Assembly (NCBI GenBank): GCA_910584785.1
Contig: CAJUDX010000070.1
Span: forward strand, 1 to 14,776
Length of the DNA stretch: 14,776 nucleotides
Source of the DNA: an uncultured Lachnospiraceae bacterium
GTDB taxonomy: Bacteria > Bacillota > Clostridia > Lachnospirales > Lachnospiraceae
Direction of reading: 5' to 3'
Position numbers and translations under genes: made by a program. Shown piece after piece: positions 1 to 5,696 of the stretch (position 1 is its first letter; the number at the start of each line of letters is the position of its first letter). The notes beneath the pieces were generated by a model. That model was not told the origin of the DNA and ran no database searches. It saw only the letters and a program-made list of their open reading frames with translations.

Positions 1-93
1 AAAGAAGGATTCCAGCACCGACGGCCATGCCATGCGGACTGCAACCCCTATCCTCCCCCGGTTTTCATGCATATAATGCGTAATACTTGCCAT
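1..93 (-). CDS. MATE-family efflux transporter, N-terminal fragment cut by window edge
   Basis: An ATG at 93-91 (minus strand) opens a frame of 31 codons that runs off the window without a stop. The peptide starts MASITHYMHENRGR and continues VRMAWPSVLESFF. A short charged N-terminus followed by an AWPSVLESF-type segment is typical of the start of MATE multidrug/sodium exporters, where this segment begins the first membrane helix. An AGG about eight bases upstream is a weak ribosome binding site. A promoter with an extended -10 lies 130-160 bp upstream. If correct, two MATE genes lie in tandem on the same strand, with the MerR gene between them. Only 31 residues are visible, so the family call rests on recognition of a short stretch. 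Confidence 0.6.
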   Translation of the reverse strand, partial: MASITHYMHENRGRIGVAVRMAWPSVLESFF

Positions 94-224
94 CTCTGCA
101 ACCTGACTTTCCTTTTTTTCTGCTGGTTTTCTGCATATTTTGCATTCACAATCATTCTCTGCTTTCAGCACTTTCTCGCCGATTCCCACAAAAAACCACG
201 GTTTTGCGGCACATTCTCCCCCTC

Positions 225-252
225 AGTATAGCATAGAACGGAAAAAAATCAA
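225..252 (-). promoter_or_regulatory. Sigma-A promoter with extended -10 for the left-edge MATE gene
   Basis: Read on the minus strand, TTGATT (252-247) and TATACT (230-225) are separated by 16 bp. The -10 is preceded by TGC, which makes it an extended -10. Transcription would start near 218, giving a leader of about 125 nt before the ATG at 93. That leader can form an A/T-rich hairpin around 183-207 (CCGCAAAACC paired with GGTTTT..GTGG). I do not assign a function to the hairpin. Confidence 0.5.
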
Positions 253-289
253 ATCCTTTTCTCCTAACCCAATTGGTGACTATTACTGT

Positions 290-1120
290 TCACACGTTCA
301 CAGCAACAGGAATCTGAATCTCCGTCACAAACTGCGATGCATCGCTGGTCAGACCATCATCAATCATTGTAATTTCCCGTGAAAAGCCGCAAACCTTATA
401 GTCATTTTTCCGAATATATTCTATTAATTTTCCATAATACTCCGGCGCCTGAGAGTGCCCTCCCTGAAAGCGGATGGTCACGCAATCCTCTGCCGGCAAA
501 ACCACAGTTTCTCCGCGGAAGCTGTCCTCCTCATCCAAAAGAATAAATACCATCTCATACGGCTGAAATCTTCCCTTTAACAGCGAAACTGCCGAAAGCC
601 CCACACCTACCTTGCCCAAAAACGTCACAGAATTTTCTTCCTGCTGCTCCAGCTCCCGGATAAACACCTCCAGATCCAGGTAGCTTTTCGGTGTCAAGTC
701 CGTCCGCAGCGAAGCTAGGCGGCGCGAAGGGGTACGAACAAGCGCAATTACCCCTAATTCCGAGGACAATGCATCCAAGAGCTGGTTCAGCCGGTTTTCA
801 ATTTTCTTCTGAATAATTTTAAGCTCCTGCTGCCTGCGGATCACTTCTTCCTTCTGCTGTTCCAAAAGTTCCTGTATACAGTCTATGTTCCGGTTTTTTA
901 AAAACAGGGCAATCTGATCTAACGGCATATCCAGTACACGCAGGTAGCGAATAGTATTTAAACATTCAAACTGCCGTGTACTGTAATACCGATATCCCGT
1001 TTCCGGGTCAGTATACTCCGGCTGTACCAGACCGATTTTATCATAATACCGCAGAATACTGATGCTGATATGAAACAGCTTCGATACCTGCCCGATAGAA
1101 AAAAGCGACTTTTTATCCAC
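290..1120 (-). CDS. MerR-family transcriptional regulator with C-terminal effector-binding domain
   Basis: This is a predicted one-component regulator of the BmrR/TipA-like branch of MerR. It is a cytoplasmic, dimeric DNA-binding protein that twists a 19-bp-spacer promoter when it binds a ligand. Residues about 5-72 form the winged HTH (FSIGQVSKLF, then ILRYYDKIGL and TGYRYYS). Residues about 75-120 are a charged coiled coil, and about 125-276 look like a GyrI-like effector domain, common in multidrug-sensing members. I chose the GTG at 1120 because AGGGGG sits six bases upstream and the HTH begins at once, giving 276 aa. An ATG at 1159 adds 13 residues but would overlap the upstream gene by 29 bp. 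With the GTG start, the gene lies 10 bp after the MATE stop, so the two are probably co-transcribed. The promoter upstream of the MATE gene is its likely target. No metal-binding cysteine pattern is seen, so drug or small-molecule sensing is more likely than metal sensing; the ligand is unknown. Confidence 0.88.
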   Translation of the reverse strand: MDKKSLFSIGQVSKLFHISISILRYYDKIGLVQPEYTDPETGYRYYSTRQFECLNTIRYLRVLDMPLDQIALFLKNRNIDCIQELLEQQKEEVIRRQQELKIIQKKIENRLNQLLDALSSELGVIALVRTPSRRLASLRTDLTPKSYLDLEVFIRELEQQEENSVTFLGKVGVGLSAVSLLKGRFQPYEMVFILLDEEDSFRGETVVLPAEDCVTIRFQGGHSQAPEYYGKLIEYIRKNDYKVCGFSREITMIDDGLTSDASQFVTEIQIPVAVNV

Positions 1121-1130
1121 CCTCTGCCCC

Positions 1131-2459
1131 CTAACTTTTCCGCCCTTCAAAAACAACATAAATCAACGTATAACACGCCATAATCCCGGAAACAATCGGC
1201 GCAATTTTTCCCAGCATCCCCAGATTATCCCCATAATAGGTTCCAAAAAACCATACCATGGGAATCCTGAGAAGAAGGGCGCCTGCACTGCAGCTTACCA
1301 TTGTCCAGACCGTTTTCTTCCTTCCATTTAAGTACCCGTTCAGGCAAAAGACCATGGCTACCATAATATAATCATAACTGCAGGACTTAAAAAACGGCGC
1401 TCCCACAGCAATGAGTTCCTCATCTTTGGCAAATACGCGAATCATCGACTGCGGGTCAACCTGTGCCCAGAGCCAGAACATACAGGAAACAATCAGGGCA
1501 AAACTCATCCCGTACCAAAGAGATTTTTTTGCCCTCTCCGGCTTTCCTGCCCCGATATTCTGTGCCGTAATTGCCGCCAGGGCATTCGCCATCGAAGTGG
1601 CCGAGAGCATGGCAAAGACATCATACTTGCTACCGATGCCGACAATCGCCGCCGCATACACGCCGCAATGGTTCATCACAGTCATCAGGTAAAGAAAGGA
1701 AATCCTCACCATCATTTCCTGGAAAGAAATCGGTATCCCCACCCGCGCAAGCTGCCCCGCCAGTTTTCCCGAAGGACGAAAACTCGACCATCGAAAATCA
1801 AAGATAAAGTTCTGTCTCTTTAAGTAAATCACCGCTGCAAACATACTGGTTCCCTGAGAAATCACCGTAGCCAGCGCCGTCCCGCTGACATCCATTCCCA
1901 AAAACTTCACAAATACAATATCCAGGATAATATTCAGCACACAGGCAAATCCGACAAACATCATCGGGCGGGTGGAATCCCCGTAGCCGCGCAGGATTGC
2001 GCTGATAGCATTATAACCGCAGATAAAGATATTGCCCAGGGAACAAATCGCCACATATTGCATGGTCAGATCAAAGGATTCTTCTGGTGTGCCGAGAAGC
2101 TTTAGCAGCGGGCGTTCAAACCCCAGCATAAGCGCAGTCAACATAAGCGCCACAACAGCAAATACCGTGAGCGTCGTCCCGATCGTCTGCCTGACCAGTT
2201 CATACTCGCGGCTGCCCATGTACTGTCCAATAATAATGGTGCTTCCTAATGTCAGTCCCGTCACCAGGCTGGTCACAATCTGCGTTACCTGCGTTCCGGT
2301 AGAAACCGCTGCCACACTCTTGGAGGTACAGTACTGCCCCACCACCCATAAATCCACCGCCCCGTAAAGGGACTGTAAAATATTTGCAATTAAAAACGGC
2401 ACGGCAAATAATAACAAGGTTTTGCCGATACTTCCTTCGGTCAAATGGTTCTCTTTCAT
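1131..2459 (-). CDS. MATE-family multidrug/cation efflux transporter
   Basis: This is an integral membrane antiporter of the MATE family, which exports cationic drugs or metabolites in exchange for Na+ or H+. The 442-residue protein has about 12 predicted helices in two homologous halves, the usual length and layout. The N-terminal segment (TEGSIGKTLLLFAVPFLIAN) and the following LYGAVDLWVVGQY are hallmarks of clostridial MATE proteins. The second half repeats the pattern (VGIPISFQEMMVRISFLYL). I preferred the ATG at 2459 because GGAGG lies five bases upstream; a GTG at 2489 in the same frame has only a weak site. The gene is followed 10 bp later by the MerR regulator and preceded by a MerR-type promoter, so its expression is likely induced by a ligand of that regulator. 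The substrate cannot be told from sequence. Confidence 0.93.
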   Translation of the reverse strand: MKENHLTEGSIGKTLLLFAVPFLIANILQSLYGAVDLWVVGQYCTSKSVAAVSTGTQVTQIVTSLVTGLTLGSTIIIGQYMGSREYELVRQTIGTTLTVFAVVALMLTALMLGFERPLLKLLGTPEESFDLTMQYVAICSLGNIFICGYNAISAILRGYGDSTRPMMFVGFACVLNIILDIVFVKFLGMDVSGTALATVISQGTSMFAAVIYLKRQNFIFDFRWSSFRPSGKLAGQLARVGIPISFQEMMVRISFLYLMTVMNHCGVYAAAIVGIGSKYDVFAMLSATSMANALAAITAQNIGAGKPERAKKSLWYGMSFALIVSCMFWLWAQVDPQSMIRVFAKDEELIAVGAPFFKSCSYDYIMVAMVFCLNGYLNGRKKTVWTMVSCSAGALLLRIPMVWFFGTYYGDNLGMLGKIAPIVSGIMACYTLIYVVFEGRKS

Positions 2460-2536
2460 TCTGTCCTCCACTCTGTCCTTCACCCTCACTTCCTGTAAAC
2501 TTTAAATACTTTGCTGCTTTAAAGCGTCTGCAGCTT

Positions 2537-2567
2537 ATCATAAACCCTATAATAGTTGCAGAGTCAA
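2537..2567 (-). promoter_or_regulatory. MerR-type promoter/operator (19-bp spacer) for the MATE-MerR operon
   Basis: On the minus strand, -35 TTGACT (2567-2562) and -10 TATGAT (2542-2537) are separated by exactly 19 bp, two more than the normal spacing. An imperfect dyad spans the spacer: ACTCT on the left against AGGGT on the right, with 6 of 10 base pairs symmetric around the centre. A long spacer with a dyad between -35 and -10 is the diagnostic design of MerR-regulated promoters (as in ZntR and CueR targets). Transcription would start near 2530, giving a leader of about 70 nt before the MATE ATG. Confidence 0.72.
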
Positions 2568-2659
2568 GAGCATTTTTAAAAACTTTGCAAAATATTTTCC
2601 CCGCTGTCCACAAGACTTACTTCCCACATTTCCCCAAAGATTCCACAGCATTTTTCGAT

Positions 2660-2723
2660 TTATCCTCACAATTATCCACACAATTATCCACATTATCCAC
2701 AATATTCTGCGGATTTTTCCACA
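2660..2723 (+). other. Cluster of DnaA boxes (three perfect, two near-perfect)
   Basis: Three perfect TTATCCACA boxes stand head-to-tail at 2672-2680, 2684-2692 and 2693-2701; the last two abut. Two further 9-mers differ at one base: TTATCCTCA (2660-2668) and TTTTCCACA (2715-2723, which fits the relaxed TTWTNCACA consensus). All five are on the same strand within 64 bp. No dnaA, dnaN, rpmH, recF or gyr gene is in the window, so this is not the standard oriC context. It is more like the DnaA-box clusters outside oriC that titrate DnaA or regulate nearby genes. The cluster lies about 95 bp upstream of the MATE promoter -35. A 71-codon minus-strand frame here is just translated boxes, not a gene. 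Confidence 0.7.
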
Positions 2724-2803
2724 TTTGACAATTCCGACGCGAAAAAAAGGGAAAACGGTCAAAATATAGCATCAGTTTTCCCATTTTCCCTTACCTTATT
2801 TTA

Positions 2804-3126
2804 AAAGTTAGCCGCCGAATAGACAGCATCAATTCAGATATTCCAAGTGCGCCCAGCAGACTTTTATTTATGGTAGTGCACTCACTTGTGGGCGCATGAG
2901 GGTTTACTTTGAAAGTTAGCCGCCGAATAGGCGGCATCAATTCAGGTATTCCAAGTGCGCCCAGCAGACTTTTATTTATGGTGGTGCACTCACTTGTGGG
3001 CGCATGAGGGTTTACTTTGAAAGTTAGCCGCCGAATAGGCGGCATCAATTCAGGTATTCCAAGTGCGCCCAGCAGACTTTTATTTATGGTGGTGCACTCA
3101 CTTGTGGGCGCATGAGGGTTTACTTT
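2804..3126 (-). repeat. Repeat array L1: three tandem copies of a 108-bp structured element
   Basis: Units begin at 2807, 2915 and 3023 with an exact 108-bp period. The second and third copies are identical over nearly the whole unit; the outer copy (2807-2914) is the most diverged. Read on the minus strand, each unit contains TGCGCCCA...TGGGCGCA, an 8-bp perfect inverted repeat about 33 bp apart, then a small hairpin GCCGCC-TATTC-GGCGGC. In the outer copy the hairpin reads GCTGTC-TATTC-GGCGGC, where both changes still pair as G-U on the minus-strand RNA. The array directly abuts the lipoprotein gene and supplies its last codon and TAA stop. Together with the DnaA cluster it accounts for the 660-bp gap before 3120. 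Frames that cross the array stay open only because 108 is divisible by three, and I do not regard them as genes. Confidence 0.92.
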
Positions 3127-3941
3127 AAAATTAAATCAGCTGCAATTTCCTGCAGTTTGATCGCAATATCCTTTTCCAATGTTGCAGTATAGGAACAGTT
3201 TTCCGGCGATTCCTGATAAAGCAGCGCATACGCCGTACAGGCTGCCAGATAGCTCCCCTCTGGTGACGGATGCCTGCGGTCATTGTCCCAGAGTTCAATT
3301 TCCGGGTAAAGTTCAGCACAGCGCATAAAACCTATACCGGCAGGAATTAAAAGGCTGCCAAGCTCGTCTGCAATTTCCATATAATTTGCTGCCATAATCT
3401 GCTGCAGTTCTTCCCTGCTCCTCTTTTTTATGCCATCCTTTAAGCCGTCCCTTGGCGCCCAAGTCATAAAAAAGGCGGTCTGCCCTCCCCTGGCCCTGAT
3501 CTTTTCATCCAGAATCCTGGCATAGGGAAACATATCCTCATCTGCCGTTTCCGATAAAGCTTCCTGGGAATTTTCCTGAAGCACCACAATATCCCACGCC
3601 TGCTTGTTCAGCGTCTTATCCAGCAGCGCCCCGCCCTTATCCTCCAAATCAGAAAATTTCTTTAAGGTATAATAACCCTGCGACAATTCATAAACACTGC
3701 TTTTCTTCCCTTTTGCTTCGACAATATTGACAAACATCCCGGAAAAGTTATTATAAAATGTATGGCTATTGCCAACAAATAAAATCCGGGGCCTCTCCCC
3801 CAATGCCGGATCTGGGATTTTCCATTCTATCTCTGCATGAAAATTCATCAGCTCTTCCCCATTCCCCGAAGAACAGCTTACAACCGCCAAAGCAGCCAGG
3901 CCCATCAGCAGAAATACTATTATCTGTTTACCTTTTCTCAT
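3120..3941 (-). CDS. SGNH/GDSL-hydrolase-like lipoprotein
   Basis: A predicted membrane-anchored, extracytoplasmic hydrolase of the SGNH superfamily (esterase or deacetylase type; substrate unknown). The 273-residue protein begins MRKGKQII, has a hydrophobic stretch at 8-21 and a lipobox V20-V21-S22-Cys23. The catalytic blocks are visible: FVGNSH (nucleophile Ser59), a Gly89 in block II position, LQENS (Asn124, oxyanion hole) and DRRHPS (Asp221, His224), a DxxH near the C-terminus. The DUF4886-like branch resembles this arrangement. The ATG at 3941 was chosen because GGAGG lies seven bases upstream; an in-frame ATG at 3992 would bury the signal peptide. The gene diverges from the XRE regulator. 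Its final Lys codon and stop lie inside the repeat array, so the C-terminus may have been altered when the array formed. Confidence 0.85.
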   Translation of the reverse strand: MRKGKQIIVFLLMGLAALAVVSCSSGNGEELMNFHAEIEWKIPDPALGERPRILFVGNSHTFYNNFSGMFVNIVEAKGKKSSVYELSQGYYTLKKFSDLEDKGGALLDKTLNKQAWDIVVLQENSQEALSETADEDMFPYARILDEKIRARGGQTAFFMTWAPRDGLKDGIKKRSREELQQIMAANYMEIADELGSLLIPAGIGFMRCAELYPEIELWDNDRRHPSPEGSYLAACTAYALLYQESPENCSYTATLEKDIAIKLQEIAADLILK

Positions 3942-4019
3942 CCAAGTGCCTCCATTTCCTGTAAGAGCACTCAAAAAACATGCCCGCCCCAATCCATTAT
4001 TTTTCGTTTTCTACTTTAT

Positions 4020-4049
4020 ATTTTACACTACTACCAGAGACTTTGTAAA
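4020..4049 (-). promoter_or_regulatory. Candidate sigma-A promoter for the lipoprotein gene
   Basis: On the minus strand, TTTACA (4049-4044) and TAAAAT (4025-4020) are separated by 18 bp in an AT-rich stretch. The spacing is slightly long and the boxes are near consensus. The leader would be about 70 nt before the ATG at 3941. Confidence 0.45.
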
Positions 4050-4054
4050 CACTT

Positions 4055-4113
4055 TTTCTTAACGAATATTTAACATTAAGAAATAGTAATCCAGTAACAA
4101 TATAGCGATATTG
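4055..4113. promoter_or_regulatory. Two dyads between divergent promoters, candidate XRE operators
   Basis: The divergent intergenic region holds two perfect inverted repeats. The first is TTTCTTAA (4055-4062) with TTAAGAAA (4076-4083), separated by 13 bp. The second is CAATAT-AGCG-ATATTG (4098-4113). They lie between the leftward promoter (4020-4049) and the rightward promoter (4138-4166), where a regulator such as the adjacent XRE protein would control both genes. The sequence shows the symmetry; binding is inferred. Confidence 0.4.
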
Positions 4114-4137
4114 ATTTTAAGTTTTTTGGAATCATTA

Positions 4138-4166
4138 TTTACAATTTCAAAATTCTGTTATATAAT
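4138..4166 (+). promoter_or_regulatory. Strong sigma-A promoter for the XRE regulator
   Basis: TTTACA (4138-4143), a 17-bp spacer and a perfect TATAAT (4161-4166). Transcription would start near 4173, at or just past the ATG at 4172. This excludes that ATG as the working start and supports the ATG at 4190. Confidence 0.72.
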
Positions 4167-4189
4167 ATTTTATGAAAGGCAGGGAACAC

Positions 4190-4582
4190 ATGAATGAATA
4201 CTTAGTTGCCCAACTAAAACAGGGACGCCTTGACAAAGGCCTGAAACAAAGTGATGTCACAAAACTCACCGGCATAAAAAATACTACGCTTAGTAATTAC
4301 GAAAACGGAATTACAGAACCAAATATTGATACCTTTTTGCAGCTCTGCGAATTATACCATTTGAATTATGCCACTATACTGGCGGAAGCTTATGGGCTTA
4401 AAATTTCTGGTACAGATTTCAACATAAAACCGTCCGAAATGGAACACATAGAAAAATATAGAAAACTTGATGATTTTGGCAGGGAAACCATCGATATGAT
4501 TATCAATCGGGAAACCGACCGCACCACCCAGGCAAAAGAAGCCGCCGACATCATCAAACAACTTCTTCATCAGGAAAGCTAA
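4190..4582 (+). CDS. XRE-family (HTH_3) transcriptional regulator
   Basis: A small cytoplasmic DNA-binding protein of 130 residues. Residues about 5-60 form a Cro/C1-type helix-turn-helix: KGLKQSDVTKLTGIKNTTLSNYENG, in two parts LKQSDVTKLTGI and NTTLSNYENG, the second containing the recognition helix (about 30-39), followed by the usual EPNIDTFLQLCELY. Residues about 60-130 are a charged helical tail with no recognised domain, probably for dimerisation. The ATG at 4190 follows AGGGA and fits the predicted transcription start. The gene is expressed from its own strong promoter, with dyads just upstream, so it may be autoregulated. The next gene starts 115 bp downstream on the same strand and may be co-transcribed. 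The targets are unknown. Confidence 0.88.
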   Translation: MNEYLVAQLKQGRLDKGLKQSDVTKLTGIKNTTLSNYENGITEPNIDTFLQLCELYHLNYATILAEAYGLKISGTDFNIKPSEMEHIEKYRKLDDFGRETIDMIINRETDRTTQAKEAADIIKQLLHQES

Positions 4583-4601
4583 AGAATATTTACATATCAA
4601 A

Positions 4602-4654
4602 GGGGATTTATGACGCGCTGAAATCTTATCACATAAATCTTTCCAAAAATCCCC
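4602..4654 (+). promoter_or_regulatory. Two mutually exclusive inverted repeats between XRE and membrane-protein genes
   Basis: GGGGATTT (4602-4609) can pair with AAATCCCC (4647-4654). GATTTATG (4605-4612), which shares five bases of that left arm, can instead pair with CATAAATC (4632-4639). Both are perfect 8-bp pairings that cannot form together. No T-run follows, so it is not an intrinsic terminator. It could be an mRNA switch or a chance structure. Confidence 0.35.
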
Positions 4655-4697
4655 ATAACAGCTTAAAATCAATCAAATTAATATGGAGGAAAGAACT

Positions 4698-5429
4698 ATG
4701 ATTTTTGTGCCTGAAGAAAAATTAAAACGAAAAATGCAGATCGACGGCAGCGTACTAAAATTCATGTACAGCGTCGCCGGAGCTGGCCTCGGCCTGATTG
4801 CCATGGGGGGAATGTGTATTTTTATCGGCCTTTTACTGGGTGCTGCCCTGTACGACGTAATGGAAACGAATGCCATTATCCTGGCAGCCGCCATTATCCT
4901 TCCCAGTATATTGCTGATTCTTCTTGGAAGTTTTTTACAGAAGCGAAGAGTGAATAACTACTTAAAAGCTTACGAAAAACAAGCCAAACTCACCCAGGCC
5001 CAGATTCATGAAGCCGAGGAAGAATTTAAACAACAGGGAACCATCCTTATGTCTTTTGAAAAGAGCAAAAGCACTAACAACCTGAAAAAAATGGGTTTTA
5101 TCACCTCCCATTACCTGAAATTTCCGGGTCCAAACCAGGCTCTTTTTCCCCTGCAGAACATGGTCGCCTGCTTTTACACAAAAAAATATCTCTGCCAGGA
5201 TGGCGGCTATGACCGTGCACTGGTCGCCTATAGCGACGACGGGGACCTTGGCATCCTGTACAAAGATCCGCCGGAAAAAGCCTGCCTGGAAATGATTGAT
5301 GCCATCGCCGCACACAACCCTCTTATCATTACTGATCACCATTTTTCTTACGAGGGAAGGGAATATGACGCGGTTCGGCAGCCCGAAGAGGTTATCGCCC
5401 TTCACCAGAGGATGCGCACTGGGCAGTAA
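4698..5429 (+). CDS. Uncharacterised membrane protein with two TM helices and a soluble C-terminal domain
   Basis: I do not recognise this family. The 243-residue product begins MIFVPEEKLKRKM, has two hydrophobic helices (about 25-51, Gly/Ala-rich, and 59-80), then a lysine- and glutamate-rich, probably helical stretch (about 82-115). A soluble domain with a mixed alpha/beta look ends the protein, with motifs such as YSDDGDLGILYKDPP and DHHFSYEGREYDAV. The positive charges flanking the helices suggest that both ends face the cytoplasm. The ATG at 4698 is favoured by GGAGG eight bases upstream; the in-frame ATG at 4683 overlaps that site. It follows the XRE gene on the same strand, and a repeat array separates it from the zinc-ribbon/LRR gene. 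Its role is unknown. Confidence 0.8.
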   Translation: MIFVPEEKLKRKMQIDGSVLKFMYSVAGAGLGLIAMGGMCIFIGLLLGAALYDVMETNAIILAAAIILPSILLILLGSFLQKRRVNNYLKAYEKQAKLTQAQIHEAEEEFKQQGTILMSFEKSKSTNNLKKMGFITSHYLKFPGPNQALFPLQNMVACFYTKKYLCQDGGYDRALVAYSDDGDLGILYKDPPEKACLEMIDAIAAHNPLIITDHHFSYEGREYDAVRQPEEVIALHQRMRTGQ

Positions 5430-5462
5430 ACTACCCTATCTCAAACATAATTAACCCTAATT

Positions 5463-5678
5463 AACCTTCATGCGCCCACAAGTAATCATACCACCATAAA
5501 TAAACGTCTGCTGGGCGCACTTGGAATACCTGAACTTAAACCGCCTAATCGGCGGTGAACTTTTACAGTAAACCTTCATGCGCCCACAAGTAATCATACC
5601 ACCATAAATAAACGTCTGCTGGGCGCACTTGGAATACCTGAACTTAAACCGCCTAATCGGCGGTGAACTTTTATAGTA
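5463..5678 (+). repeat. Repeat array L2: two tandem copies of the 108-bp element
   Basis: Units at 5463-5570 and 5571-5678 are identical except at one base near the end (ACAGTA versus ATAGTA). Orientation is the reverse of L1. Each has TGCGCCCA...TGGGCGCA and the hairpin ACCGCC-TAATC-GGCGGT. The closing A-T pair replaces the G-C pair of L1, a compensatory change. After the second unit a stub (AAACC) begins a third unit and then diverges. The array fills the gap between two plus-strand genes and ends seven bases before the GGAG of the LRR gene, so it would lie in that gene's leader or in a shared transcript. A 9-bp direct repeat TAATTAACC (5448-5456 and 5458-5466) borders its left end. Confidence 0.92.
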
Positions 5679-5696
5679 AACCATGGAGTAAACACG

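Noticed and set aside
140..382. 80-codon plus-strand frame in the left gap
   Set aside because: It overlaps the end of the MerR gene, lacks a ribosome binding site and has a low-complexity composition.
2200..2613. 137-codon minus-strand frame over the MATE start
   Set aside because: It overlaps the well-supported MATE gene in another frame and resembles no protein.
2547..2762. 71-codon frame rich in Ile/Trp
   Set aside because: It is a translation of the DnaA boxes and T-rich DNA, not a membrane peptide with a start site.
2600..2810. Standard oriC
   Set aside because: DnaA boxes are present, but no dnaA, dnaN, recF, gyr or rpmH gene lies nearby and no clear unwinding element was recognised; kept only as a DnaA-box cluster.
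2791..3048. 85-codon minus-strand frame across array L1
   Set aside because: It is translated tandem repeat; the frame stays open only because the unit is 108 bp, and the 107-bp period at the third locus breaks it.
2804..3126. CRISPR array
   Set aside because: Units are 108 bp and abut one another with no unique spacers, and no cas gene is present.
2804..3126. Integron attC array
   Set aside because: The units contain inverted repeats, but I could not match both RYYYAAC and GTTRRRY ends, there are no cassettes between them, and no integrase is seen.
5457..5684. 75-codon minus-strand frame across array L2
   Set aside because: Also translated repeat, with no ribosome binding site and no similarity to the L1 frame.
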